Source of the DNA: Hybos culiciformis
Lineage: Eukaryota > Arthropoda > Insecta > Diptera > Hybotidae
NCBI GenBank assembly: GCA_964007475.1
Contig: OZ023273.1
Coordinates: 39,557,525 to 39,621,524, forward strand
Direction: 5' to 3'
Length of the DNA: 64,000 nucleotides
Positions 1 to 10,499 of this stretch are shown piece after piece (the stretch's first letter is position 1; each line of letters opens with the position of its first letter). The notes under the pieces were generated by a model. That model made no database searches. It saw only the letters and a list, made by a program, of their open reading frames with translations, and was not told the DNA's origin. Position numbers and translations under genes: made by a program.

Positions 1-283
1 TCTTTTGTTTTTTTTTTTCTTTTTTGGGAAAAACTGTTGATGTTGTAATAAAAGCTATTAATTTTTTCTAGAAAACTTTTGTTTTTGTATTTTCATAATA
101 TCTCGAAAAGAATATCCTTTTTTTTTATGTTTTGTTTATTTGAAAGTATATGTCTATGTTGAATGTTTTATGTATATTTATAATGTATGTATATGCAAAA
201 AAGAATCGAAAAGCAATTTAACAAAGATTCATTGTTGTTTATTATTAAAAAGAGCACAAAATGAAATAATAATAAAAACAAAC

Positions 284-1908
284 CTTTGATAATCCCACAT
301 AGGGAAATTTTTCGAAAGAAAATTGTTTTTCTTCTCCACCCATATAAACACGTCCTGCTGTTATTGTTGGCAACGACATTCCGTCAGCCAAAAACAATAT
401 TATGTTTTTTGCTTGCTTTGTATTTAAAATATTCTTTGTTTTTAATTGCATTTCTAAAAATTCTTGACCAATTTTATTCCAATAATCATTAGATTCTTCA
501 TTTGGTGGTGGATCGAAATGAACTTTTGGCATATAACGTCGATATCTTCTATTTGTTATGTATTTCATTCGAGGATGCAACCTTTGTTCATATTCTATTA
601 AAATTTTATGAATATATGTAAATATTTTTCAAAATGATTAATAAAAAAAAAAAAATTACAATAAAATATAGTGAAAAAAATATGGAAATTAAAATATACA
701 TATAAGAAAATTGATAAAAGAACACTGTTTTTGTTATGCTCAAATATTAGTTTTGTATCATAATTTGAAATATCTTTTATTTCGCAAAAATTTCCGTATT
801 TTTTTTTTGACGTTATGATTTGTGTGCATTATATGTTATTTTAAAAAAATTTTAAATGCAATGATCGAAGCTTTTGGGTTTAAAAATTTTATCATACAAT
901 GATGCTCAAAAAAATTAGGAAATTGAACTATATTTATTTTCTAGTTTATATGAATTAACAAATAATGTTTTCTTGAAAATAATGCATTTCGTAACTTTTT
1001 TTCTGTTCCTCAAAATTATTATGTAAAAATAAAATATAGAATTTTTTTTTCAATATTAAACGAAGTACCTAAATGAAGACCTAGTTTTTTTTTCATCAAA
1101 ATTATCATTAATGTGTTTTTTGTTTACATTAAAAAATTTTAAATAAAAATAATAATAAACATTATCAGCTGATTTGCTTTGTCTAACATATTTCCTATTC
1201 CATAACCTCATGCTCAATAGGTTTATCATGATAAATTATATTAACGATATTTTCATTCAATAATTTATATTTATGTGAAATTCGAAAAAACAAAATATAA
1301 TAATATTATTTATTGCGTTTGCGGGATTCATAAAAATTTTATAATTTTGCAGTTAATTTTAATTCAATAATTTTCTTATGCATTTTTTTAATTCAGATTA
1401 AGTAAATGCAGCAGCAAGTTACATCTTATTTAATCCAGTCAAAACTGAACTTCTTAAAAACTAACTTTCATTATCTTTTTTATTTTTCTGTATTTTTTTT
1501 TAATTTATCGGTGGCATTAAACTTTATTTAAAACTAAAAATCAATAAGATTAAAAAATATATACCAATAAAAATATACATAAGTTGGGTTTGACTTGAAA
1601 ACAGCTATTAAATTTTACATACGAGTAGATTAAAAATATTTCTAACGCAGTTTGCTGATCCCAATTATGCGTGCAGAATTTTAAAAACTTCAAAAATAAT
1701 GAATTTCAAATTATATTTAAAATTAGTTTTATTTGTATTTAACATAGAATTAGAACAAAATATTATTAATTTTTAATCCATGACCCTTCAAAAGAACTAT
1801 GCCAATAATGTGCACATTTTTTTATTAATTTTTTAACTTACCTGTATTAGCTACTGTATACAATAATAAGTTTAATACTATTAGTAAAATTGATTTTATT
1901 AAATGCAT
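284..1908 (-). CDS. Alkaline phosphatase, 5' part (signal peptide exon plus first catalytic exon)
   Basis: Two spliced exons of an alkaline phosphatase, a zinc/magnesium phosphomonoesterase that is secreted or membrane-anchored. Exon 1 (1842-1908) starts at the ATG and encodes a signal peptide, MHLIKSILLIVLNLLLYTVA, ending at a GTAAGT donor in phase 1. Exon 2 (284-594) follows an AATAG acceptor, joins in frame, and encodes about 103 residues ending in FPYVGLSK before a GTTTGT donor. The segment IILFLADGMSLPTITAGRVY is the family's first metal-binding motif (the D of xDGM); FPYVGLSK is another family signature. The catalytic DSA serine and remaining metal ligands lie in exons beyond the left edge. 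Intron 1 (595-1841) and the intron sequence at 1-283 show no further coding. The residue A before DGM, rather than G, is seen in some insect paralogues as far as I recall. Family certain; which paralogue is not determined. Confidence 0.88.
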
Positions 1909-3370
1909 TTTTTTTTTTAATTGAACTAAAACAAATTAATTTAATTTGGGAGTAGAAAAATAAAAAAAAAATTTTTTTTTTCAATTAAAAAATAAATAAA
2001 TTAATTTTTTTATAATGAATGGTTTATGACAATATTTTGATTTGATTTAAACGAGACGTTAACATTTTGACGACTGATTATTTTCTTTTTATTCTTATTT
2101 ATATATATGTTTCATTACATAAAATAAGAAAATAATTAAAATATAGTCATGCACATATAAATATTAAGAGATTAATAATTTTTATTTTATATACATAATA
2201 ATAATTTTAATTTTTATATCAATTAAAATAAAATAACTAAAAACTTAAGCATCAATTGATGGTTTCCCAATAACAATTTATATTTTTGTTAAAATATATA
2301 ATTTATGTTAACTATAAAAATATTTTAAAACGACGAAATGAAAATCTATTTTAGGTATTCAATTAATATGCAAATAGTTAGGTACTTAAATACATGTCTT
2401 GTCTTAAGGTATAAATTATTTTCCTAATAAATTAAATTAATTTTTTTTAGGCATGATATATTTATTGTAATATTTTTTTTAATTTAGTTAATGTTTGTAC
2501 AGATTTGAATTGATTTTGGTGGTTTTTTTATATAAAGATGGTAGGATCTGCACGAAGATTCGTTGTTTACTTTACAAATTTTTCTAAAAAATATATATTC
2601 TATACTTACAATTACAAAATAATTTGACGGACTTCTATACAATTGTCTTGAATTGTAAGTTATTATAGTATCTATTAAATGAGAAAAAAATTTAATGCAA
2701 TATGTATATATATGTACACCATGTAATCAGTGTAATTTGTAATCAATAAATAATTATGTTTAACAAGAAAACCTACGAATTTTATAGAATAGCGAATACA
2801 TGGTCACAATAATTTTAATATCGGAATTTAATTACCACATAAATTTTTGCATATTTTACTATAAATAATATTATTCAACCCAACATTCATTTAATATTTT
2901 AAATAAAAATAAAAAATTTAAGAACATTTTAATTAATAAAAAAAGTCTTAAGTTTCACATGTAAAAGTTAAAAACTAATATAATATTACATTAAAATAAT
3001 TATAAACCGTAACTACAGTTACAGTAATAATTATAAAAAATTGTACTTTCTAAACGTTAGGAATATGTATAACGCTAAAAATTCTACTTTGACAGAGTCC
3101 ATGAAGAGTTACAACATTTTTAAATGATCTCTTGTCTAAAATTTAAAATTTAGAAAGAATTCAATATCAAAGTTTAAAGACCTTGCTACAGGTATACTGG
3201 TATACATATATGTATGTTAGAAAATTTTTCTAAAATATTGTTGCCCATCTGGCAAGATGATATCCAGAAAGCTGAATTCACAGAATCAGTGTGCTTGTAT
3301 TAAAAATAAAAATATTTTATGTTAACAAACAATATTTTCAGGCTTCTACCGAGAGAAGTATAGTACACAC
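1909..3370. other. Upstream region of the alkaline phosphatase gene; otherwise featureless
   Basis: AT-rich DNA with poly-A/T runs. A TATAAA-like sequence read on the minus strand at about 2007-2013, roughly 100 bases before the alkaline phosphatase ATG, is a weak promoter candidate. A small GC-richer islet at 3240-3295 is open in one plus frame but has no convincing splice sites or recognisable product. Confidence 0.4.
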
Positions 3371-3377
3371 AGTCCAC

Positions 3378-3534
3378 AGAGAAATAATTTCATACAACTA
3401 CGAAATTAACTGGTGCCGATTAGCTCCATTTCATAATATTGCACAGATTTTGTTTCAATTTGGGCACATTTTTACAAATACTATCAAATGGAGCTGATTA
3501 TATTTCATTGTAAAAAAGTTGTATTATTTCTCTT
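3378..3534. repeat. Imperfect inverted repeat, MITE-like
   Basis: An outer pair AGAGAAATAATTTCATACAAC (3395 region) and AGTTGTATTATTTCTCT (up to 3534) encloses a second pair, TTAGCTCCATTT and AAATGGAGCTGA. The two nested arm pairs in the same order suggest a decayed fold-back MITE. No target duplication was identified. Confidence 0.45.
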
Positions 3535-5065
3535 TTACTTAATAAAAAAATATAAAAATCAATGACAATAAAGCATTTTATAAAAGTAATTCTATAAATT
3601 AAAATTAAATTTAAACTACATACAATGTACGCTACGCATGTATGTATGCATGGAAAAAAAATTCTTATCAATAGTTTTATAAACAGTTTTATAAATATGA
3701 GACATCAAAACAACATTATACTTTGAATTCCAAAAATCAGAATTTTTTTTTCTCGTTTTGAAGACAGTGATTGTTAGATTTCTGTATGGCCTGATCGCGT
3801 GCCTTAAAAATATTTTTTTTTAGTAACTTAATCATATTAAAAATAAGAGGCTTCAGTCTCCAACAAAGGAATTTCCTGGAATTTTTCTATAGTTAGAGCA
3901 TGTTTCCAGTTTTCGTTTACAAGAAAGATCTGTAAAAATTATGCATTGTTTTTAAAACTTCTTAATTTTTTTTTTATCTATATAGAGCTTAAAACCTTTT
4001 CAAGTTTTTTCCACTTAAATTAAATTTATTCTTCCATAGTTCAATTTATTTTCATAATAAAATTATAATTGCAACTTCAATGTTTTTATTTTAAGAGATA
4101 CAACAAAATATTTTCTTATTATTTTTTATTACTATATTACGCTTTAAGGAAATGTTTTTTTTAAATAAATCTTTATTAAATTATATTTGATTGGAAACTA
4201 GAAACCTTAACTAAATTCCTAAGTTATGTCAAAACTTAAACTATTATTATATAAGGGTATTATATAAGAATAGGTAATATTTATATTAAAGATTTTGTTA
4301 GAATAAAGATCAAGACTGATGTTTATAAACTTTATGTAATTTTCTTTTCACTTAACTTAAACTTAAAATTACACAATGTCGCGGTTCTTAAAAAAAAAAA
4401 TAGTTGACAAGATGCCACACACCTTTTGTATAATATTTTGGCACGTCGCGTCATTTAAAATATATATAATTATTATTGTCTATTTCTTGAACATGTGAAT
4501 TGAATTTTAAAAAATGACGGTCACGAGACTTTTATATGATTAAATTTTTTAATTTTTTACTCAATTTTGTTTAGTTATGAGTAAAAATTTATTATTGAAC
4601 TTATATAAATTTATCTGTGCTTCCAATACATGAAAAAAAATTCTAAACCGGAAATAAGCAGATAAGATGAAGTTCCATCATTAAAGTTTTATTTTTCTTT
4701 TTTAACTTCATCACCAATAAGCCAAAGTCGATAATACGCCGTGATTAAGTGTATACATTGAATTCGGTCATTGATATTATTACAGTGTACCTAAATGAAG
4801 CTAATAATATCATAAGAACAAAATATCAGTATTTAACTAAATATCTTTTTATTTAAAGAAAATTAATAATAAAATAATAATTATGTATCTATGTAATAAT
4901 GGTGCTGTTTGAGCATTAAACGTCATTACTCATTATACAATCAAAATGAAAAATTAGTATAACTGGTTGAAAATTTCTAGAATATTTGAAGAGTTTTGGT
5001 TTTTTACTCAATGGCTTTTATAGTTTTGTAGTAAAACAAAAAAAAAAATTACATCAAAATTGTTA
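3535..5065. other. AT-rich intergenic DNA, nothing recognised
   Basis: Read on both strands: no open frame with plausible amino-acid composition, no splice-bounded exon and no repeat structure beyond short A/T runs. Confidence 0.5.
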
Positions 5066-5086
5066 TCTATATATATAAAACCGAAG

Positions 5087-5130
5087 TTGTATGTTTGTAT
5101 GTTTGTATGTTTGTATGTTTGTCTGTTTGT
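5087..5130. repeat. TGTATGTT microsatellite
   Basis: About five units of an 8-base TGTATGTT repeat, decaying to GTCTGTTTG, inside the 5' end of the Helitron-like element. Confidence 0.85.
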
Positions 5131-5134
5131 TTTT

Positions 5135-5522
5135 CTGTTCCGAATAGGCTCCTAAACCGCTCAACCGATCGTTTTCAAACTTTCACCATGTCTTTGTGTC
5201 AGGTCGGGGGTCGTTATAGGCTATTTTAAAATTTGATTGGCCTCCTACCCAGGGACCTCCCCCGGGGGCGGACTTTAAGAGTTCGTCCGATTTCATTAAA
5301 ATTTGGTAATTAAGAAGAGGAAATAATGTCTGTTCCGAATAGGCTCCTAAACCGCTCAACCGATCGTTTTCAAACTTTCACCATGTCTTTGTGTCAGGTC
5401 GGGGGTCGTTATAGGCTATTTTAAAATTTGATTGGCCTCCTATCCAGGGACCTCCCCCGGGGGCGGACTTTAAGAGTTCGTCCGATTTCATTAAAATTTG
5501 GTAATTAAGAAGAGGAAATAAT
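5135..5522. repeat. 195-bp tandem duplication inside the Helitron-like element
   Basis: Two nearly identical 195-base units begin at 5135 and 5330 (CTGTTCCGAATAGGCTCC start; AAGAGGAAATAAT end). Two further diverged part-copies follow at about 5555-5620 and 5655-5720, recognisable by the AGTTCGTNCGATTTCAT block. The first two are so alike that the duplication is recent compared with the rest of the element. Confidence 0.9.
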
Positions 5523-6203
5523 TACACACGAATTTCGTAACAAAAAATTTGTTGACCTCCCCGGGGGCGGATTTCAAAAGTTCGTGCGATTTCATTCAAA
5601 TTTGGTATGTAAAAAGAGGAACTGATCACACACAAATTTTTTAACAAAAAATTTATTGACCTTCTAGGGGAGGACTTCAAAAGTTTGTCCGATTTCATTT
5701 AAATTTGGTATATAAAAATGATTAAACACACGAATTTTGTAACACAAAATTTGGCTCCCTCTTTTAAGGGGGCCTCTTCGAATATATAGAAATCAATTTC
5801 TTTATTACTAATAACTACAAAATATTAAAAACTAAACCACTACACCGTCTTTTTGTCTCGGAGTCGTTTTAGGCTATTTTAAAATTTGAATGGCACCCTA
5901 CGCAGAAACCCCTCCCGGGGAGGACTGCCAAAATTCTTCCAATTTTATTCAAATTTGATTCATAAAAAGAAGAAATGGATAAAAACACAAATTTGGTTTG
6001 GTTTGGAAACCTGTTTAAGGGAAGGATATCATTCGATTTCATAAATATAACTGTTGAATAAGTAGAAATGATAAATATTAATTCTTCTTAGATATTTTCC
6101 CAAATTTATAAAATAATAGCTCCTATAATTGTTAATCAATCTGACAACAAAAATTTCACTTAAAACGTGTGTTCAACAACAACGTGTGTGCGGATACAGC
6201 TAG

Positions 6204-6717
6204 TTATATATACGAGTATGACACATTTAAAAATTTGTTTTGATTTACTTTAGTCATTTTACATGAATTTTTGTAGTGAAACAAACGTGCAAATATTTTT
6301 ATATCAAATAGATAGATATAATTTAGACATTGCTTAATTGAAAAAAAAAATTAATATATTTATAACTGAGATTAAACAAAATAATTGATTGTGTGAGTCA
6401 CGTCAATTTGCCTCTGATTAAAAGATGATCAGGCCAACAAAGCCTTTTTATTATTAAAATTAAAAAACATCAGTCACCAAAATTTAATAAATATTTAAAA
6501 TTTTCAATTCTATCATTTTTAATTTCGGTTTTTTTACAAAATTGAACAATAATTTTAACTTTTACTAAAATTTTACATGTGTGTATTAATTCATATTTAT
6601 ATGTATATTTTCATGCCAGAAAATAATTTAGAAATATATTTTTTTATACATATATGTACACTATATGTACATGTTTAAGTATATACATACTTAATATACT
6701 TATAATAAATTTTAAAC
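6204..6717. other. AT-rich intergenic DNA, nothing recognised
   Basis: No coding or repeat signal seen between the Helitron-like element and the next transposon. Confidence 0.5.
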
Positions 6718-7067
6718 TAAAGGCCTTATTCCACTGTCTGTGCAATGCTCAAAAACGTCACAAACATTGCACAGATAATGGAATCATCAAATTAGTTTGC
6801 TCTAAAATGTTTGCTTATTGTTGTCTGTACACTTTTGTACATACAAAAATATGTACATTGTACATACAGTGGAATCATTGTTAATCGTATCTGTACAAAC
6901 AATTTGTTCAATTTTGAGCAGAGAAAAAATCTGCTCATACAAAACAAACTGCAGAGCAAACTTTTTTATATGTTTTGATTTTTTTTCAATAAATTCATGA
7001 TAATATTTATTTTATTTTTAAATTTAACCCTTTTTTAGAAAGGTTCGCTTTTTTTAGAGTAGGGTGG

Positions 7068-7390
7068 GTCTGGGCACTATACTGAATAAAAATGGGGTCC
7101 CGAAATAATTTATACGGACATAATTTATACGAAAAAACGACATTATTCCTACCATACAAATGAGTAATGTCGCTTTCAGGAACGTTATAATTTATATATG
7201 AATAAAGTCGTTTTTTTTGTATAAATAATATCGCTTTTAAAGCGACATTATTTATCATATGATCGGTCGTTTTTTTTTTGTATAAATAATGTCGCTTCTA
7301 AACGACATTATTTCAACATGAATAAAGTCGTTTTTTGATCGTATGAATAATGTCATTTTTAAAACGACACTATTTATAGTATGTGAGTAA
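7068..7390. repeat. Array of about four 30-bp AATAATGTCG palindromes
   Basis: Small palindromes of the form AATAATGTCGCTT-TTAAAGCGACATTATT occur near 7170-7195, 7220-7254, 7284-7313 and 7343-7375 at roughly 70-base spacing, separated by AAAGTCGTTTTTT spacers. The open frames crossing this block are by-products of the repeat. Confidence 0.7.
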
Positions 7391-7410
7391 AAACGAATGT
7401 TGGCCGTACT

Positions 7411-7728
7411 AAATGTAGGTGAACTGACATAACCGCGAATGCCATAACCGCGAAAATTTTTTGTCATAACCGAGAAACTGGAATTTGTATGAGTTTCGCG
7501 GTTATAACAAAAATGTTTGTTATAGTACGATTCAAATCACTTGACCAATCCGTTATGTAAAGCTTTCCCTTTCCATTAAAAAATGCATACAAAATTTAGG
7601 GGAAATTATTTAAGAAAAAAGCTCATGCAATTTTTGTATAATAATTTTATTCAAATTTTACCCTCTCTTAAAAGCTCATTGGTCAAGTGATTTGAATCGT
7701 ACTATATAACCGCGAAACACTAAAATTG
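7411..7728. repeat. CATAACCGCGAAA repeat block with a 40-56 bp inverted pair
   Basis: Several copies of CATAACCGCGAA at 7426-7475, then an inverted pair: TTTCGCGGTTATAAC through TTGACCAAT (7494-7549) against ATTGGTCAAGTG through CGCGAAA (7678-7717). The right arm lacks about 15 bases present in the left arm. A related block lies at 58440-58660 in the opposite orientation. Confidence 0.75.
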
Positions 7729-8425
7729 GATTTTTATCATTTCGCATTTTTTTTTGTAGAAGATAACAGGATCCAAGCACCACAAATACGGCTGCAATTT
7801 CTTGTTCACTCTCTATTTCTTTTTTCGTACTTGCTGTTCTAAATCCATTGATTTCGTGATGAATTTTCAAGTTAATATTTTATAAAAAAAAATTCTTAAT
7901 AATATAATTTTTAAAAATTATAAATGATCTTTATAAATTTTGGTTTCCAATTGAACAAACTTTTTTTTTCATTGTACATACTTTATGCGAGCAGACAATG
8001 GAATATATGAACAAACTCTATGTACAGACATTTGTTTGTGCATACATTATACCATAAAGGAAGTATAAATAGAGAAACTAGTCCCATACAAAAAATGCAA
8101 ATACAAATAGTGAAACAAAAAATCCATATCACAACCCCATGAGCTTTTTTTTTGTATTTTTTGAGAATTCCACTCTCACAAAAGCTTTTAAAACTTTCAA
8201 AATAACAACAGTTCTAATGTGCGAGAAGTAAGCAATAAATTCACTTAAATTGCCAGCAATAAATTTGCTTAAATACATCAGCGCCACCATCGCTTAAATT
8301 TAGAAATATAATAGAGGATAAAATGTTAGGAAAAAAATAGTGAACAATTTTAACCAATAACAAAGCAATTTTAATGGGGGATGGAAATAAGGCCGCATGA
8401 AATAAGGCCGCGAGGATTTTTTGTT

Positions 8426-8736
8426 GCGGTCTTATTTCATTTTGAAAAATGAAATTAGACCGCAAAAAAAGGCCTCGCGGCCGCGTAATCTTGTGAGGTG
8501 AGCACACAGAGCAGGGGGCAGCAGGGCGGCGGGCGGGCGGTTGGTCAGTGGGATTTGCGGCGCCAGTCGCAAATCCCACTGACCAACCGCCCGCCCGGCG
8601 CCCTGCTGCCCCCTGCTCTGTGTGCTCACCTCACAAGATTACGCGGTCTTATTACATTTATAAAACTGAAATTAGACCTTCGATAATTTTTTTTTGTCGC
8701 GGTCTTATTTCATTTTTCAAAATGAAAGAAGACCGC
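8426..8736. repeat. 38-bp palindromic modules (GCGGTCTT type), one per arm
   Basis: Copies at 8426-8463 and 8699-8736, each GCGG, then TCTTATTT, then a 14-base CATTTT-N2-AAAATG-like centre, then a near-complement of TCTTATTT, then CCGC. A degenerate third copy starts near 8643. The plan is the same as that of the modules at 26059-27024. Confidence 0.8.
8541..8586. repeat. GC-rich core hairpin of the palindrome
   Basis: TTGGTCAGTGGGATTTGCG (8541-8559) is followed by an 8-base loop and then its exact complement (8568-8586). The GC-rich flanks (GGGCGGGCGG, AGCAGGGGGCAGCAGG) continue the stem outward. The same 19-base stem is at the centre of the element at 25650-27705. Confidence 0.9.
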
Positions 8737-9254
8737 AACAAAAATCATCGCGGCTTATTTCACGCGGCCTTATTTCCTTCCCCCATTAAAATTTCTTTGT
8801 TAGTGGTTAAAATTTGTTACCATTTTTTTCCTAACATTTTATCCTCCATTATATTTCTAAATTTAAGCGATGGTGGCGCTGATGTATTTAAGCAAATTTA
8901 TTGCTGGCAATTTAAGTGAATTTATTGCTTACTTCTCGCACATTAGAACTGTTGTTATTTTGAAAGTTTTAAAAGCTTTTGTGAGAGTGGAATTCTCAAA
9001 AAATACAAAAAAAAGCTCATGGGGTTGTGATATGGATTTTTTGTTTCACTATTTGTATTTGCATTTTTTGTATGGGACTAGTTTCTCTATTTATACTTCC
9101 TTTATGATTATACAGATAAAAATTTGTGCAATTGCACAGACAATGGAATACATTGAGCAAAGCAATTTGTACAAAGTCGAATTTGTTCATTTTTTGAGCA
9201 GATTTTTTTGAGCAGATATCTGTGCATTGAACAGACAGTGGAATACAGCCTTAA

Positions 9255-10067
9255 ACATTGTAATTTTAAAAAAATTATTTGAACTGTACATACATAAATA
9301 TGTATATATAATTATATATACAAATTTTAATCAACGAACAAAAATTCATGACAAGACAAAATATAGACTTTTGATTATTAGTTTCTTATCAGTGAGTTTC
9401 GACCCATTTCCATCAGGTGGTCAAAAGATTATGACGTCAAATATATACATAATTTAGTAAAATAAAGTCCCAAATGTTTTGCAAAAATAACATTTAAACT
9501 TTTAATAATAATAACAATCACAACATAATCATTCCTAATTTCTAAATTTAATTTCTGAAATATTAAAAGATTTTATTATTTGATTTAATTTTTTTTTAAA
9601 TATATATATGAAGCCAAAATAACAAATAACTTTAACTAAAAAAGTATAAGCTGAATTGTTTCTAAAGTAAATCATAAAATAAATGTACATTAAATATAAA
9701 GAATTTTCAATTTAACTATTTAGAAATTAGTTCTCCTTTTATAATCAATACATTTTCCATATATAAATGTATTTCTTTCTGGTACATATTTATTTTCATT
9801 CATTCTAAAAATCATATTATACATTTAAGCAAATATTTATAATAATTATGATGCAGTTATTAAAATTATAAATATTTTATAAAATTATAAGTGAAAATCG
9901 CTTAAAGTTTTTTTTTTGAATCGCTTAAGTCTTTTTCCAGAGATTGGTTTGTAGATGTAAAAAAAATACATGATATAAATGAAATAGGGCTATTATCAAT
10001 TTCATATAAATCAAATAATGAATTTGCTACTTAGTTTTGAAACCATAAAAGTTTTGAGTTTAATATG
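9255..10067. other. AT-rich DNA, nothing firm
   Basis: The only non-random stretch is 9385-9425. Its minus strand reads CACCTGATGGAAATGGGTCG, resembling the CCTGATGATGGGGATAAACT stretch on the minus strand near 55850. It could be a shared retroelement tail, but this is weak. Confidence 0.3.
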
Positions 10068-10499
10068 GCTGTCACACTTCGGCTTTTTAATGGCTTTTTG
10101 AAAAAGCTATCATCGTTGTGGCTATTTAGTGGCTTTTTCCATACAAAATAAAAGAAAAAAAGCTAGTGGCTTTTCAAAAAGCCACTAGAAAATCAGGGAT
10201 CAAATAACAAATGAGCTCTGTGAGAAAAAAATAAACTAAGAATTGCATACTTTCAGGAAGTTGGCGGCTATTTTTTAAAAAAAAACGAATAAAAAAACAA
10301 AAAAAATTTCGGAAAAAAAAGGAAAAAGATATTACAAAAAGAGAAAAAAAAAAGAAAAAAGTAAAAAATATTTCGGAAAAAAAAGGAAAAAGATATTACA
10401 AAAAGAGAAAAAAAAACAAAAAAAACAAAAAAATGCAAGTGTGAACGCATTTGAAAAAGCCACCATAAGTAGTGGCTTTTTAGTTGTAGTGTGACTCGC
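10068..10499 (+). mobile_element. 432-bp MITE, copy 1
   Basis: Ends GCTGTCACACTTCGG and (reverse complement) GCGAGTCACACTACAAC share a short TCACACT terminal repeat. Just inside are several TGGCTTTTT / AAAAAGCCA motifs that can fold back. The purine-rich middle holds a duplicated stretch of about 60 bases (GGAAAAAGATATTACAAAAA appears twice). A second, shorter copy in the opposite orientation lies at 54423-54790. No target duplication is obvious. Confidence 0.8.

Larger units (their letters stand above)
5066..6203 (+). mobile_element. Non-autonomous Helitron-like element
   Basis: The element starts with TCTATATATATAAAACCGAAG after an A and ends with GCGGATACAGCTAG before a T, matching the Helitron rule of TC at the 5' end, CTAG at the 3' end and insertion between A and T with no target duplication. 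The 5' end is followed by TGTATGTT microsatellite repeats and a GC-richer body containing CCTAAACCGCTCAACCGATC, typical of insect Helitron relatives. No Rep/helicase coding is present, so it would depend on a partner. The usual hairpin just before CTAG is poor, so the copy is probably degraded. The boundaries are inferred from the termini only. Confidence 0.7.
8053..9106. mobile_element. 1.05-kb near-perfect palindromic (fold-back) element
   Basis: The left arm (8053 to about 8559) reads CATAAAGGAAGTATAAATAG at its outer end and the right arm (about 8568 to 9106) is its reverse complement almost throughout, differing by small indels. ATTATAC flanks both sides (8046-8052 and 9107-9113); with one more mismatched base this is 8 bp, and the CA...TG ends would suit a hAT-type element. 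There is no coding potential: long open frames here are mirror images of one another. Inside each arm are smaller hairpins, and the centre is GC-rich against an AT-rich background. Confidence 0.8.
6721..9251. mobile_element. PIF/Harbinger-like non-autonomous element with nested palindromes
   Basis: The left end AGGCCTTATTCCACTGTCTG and the reverse complement of the right end, AGGCTGTATTCCACTGTCTG, form terminal inverted repeats. Both sides are flanked by the trinucleotide TAA (6718-6720 and 9252-9254), fitting the 3-bp TWA target duplications of PIF/Harbinger elements. Sub-terminal copies of a GCACAGACAATGGAAT-like motif recur at about 6770, 7993 and 9135 and might be transposase binding sites. 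There is no transposase frame; the interior is filled by three kinds of palindromic repeat, of which the 8053-9106 block has its own target duplication and is therefore probably a later insertion. Superfamily assignment is an inference from the ends and the TAA. Confidence 0.6.

Noticed and set aside
8241..8919. Open frames of 62-123 codons on both strands around 8.2-8.9 kb with proline/alanine/glycine-rich products
   Set aside because: They are the two arms of one palindrome read from each side, and the products are mirror copies; no family similarity.
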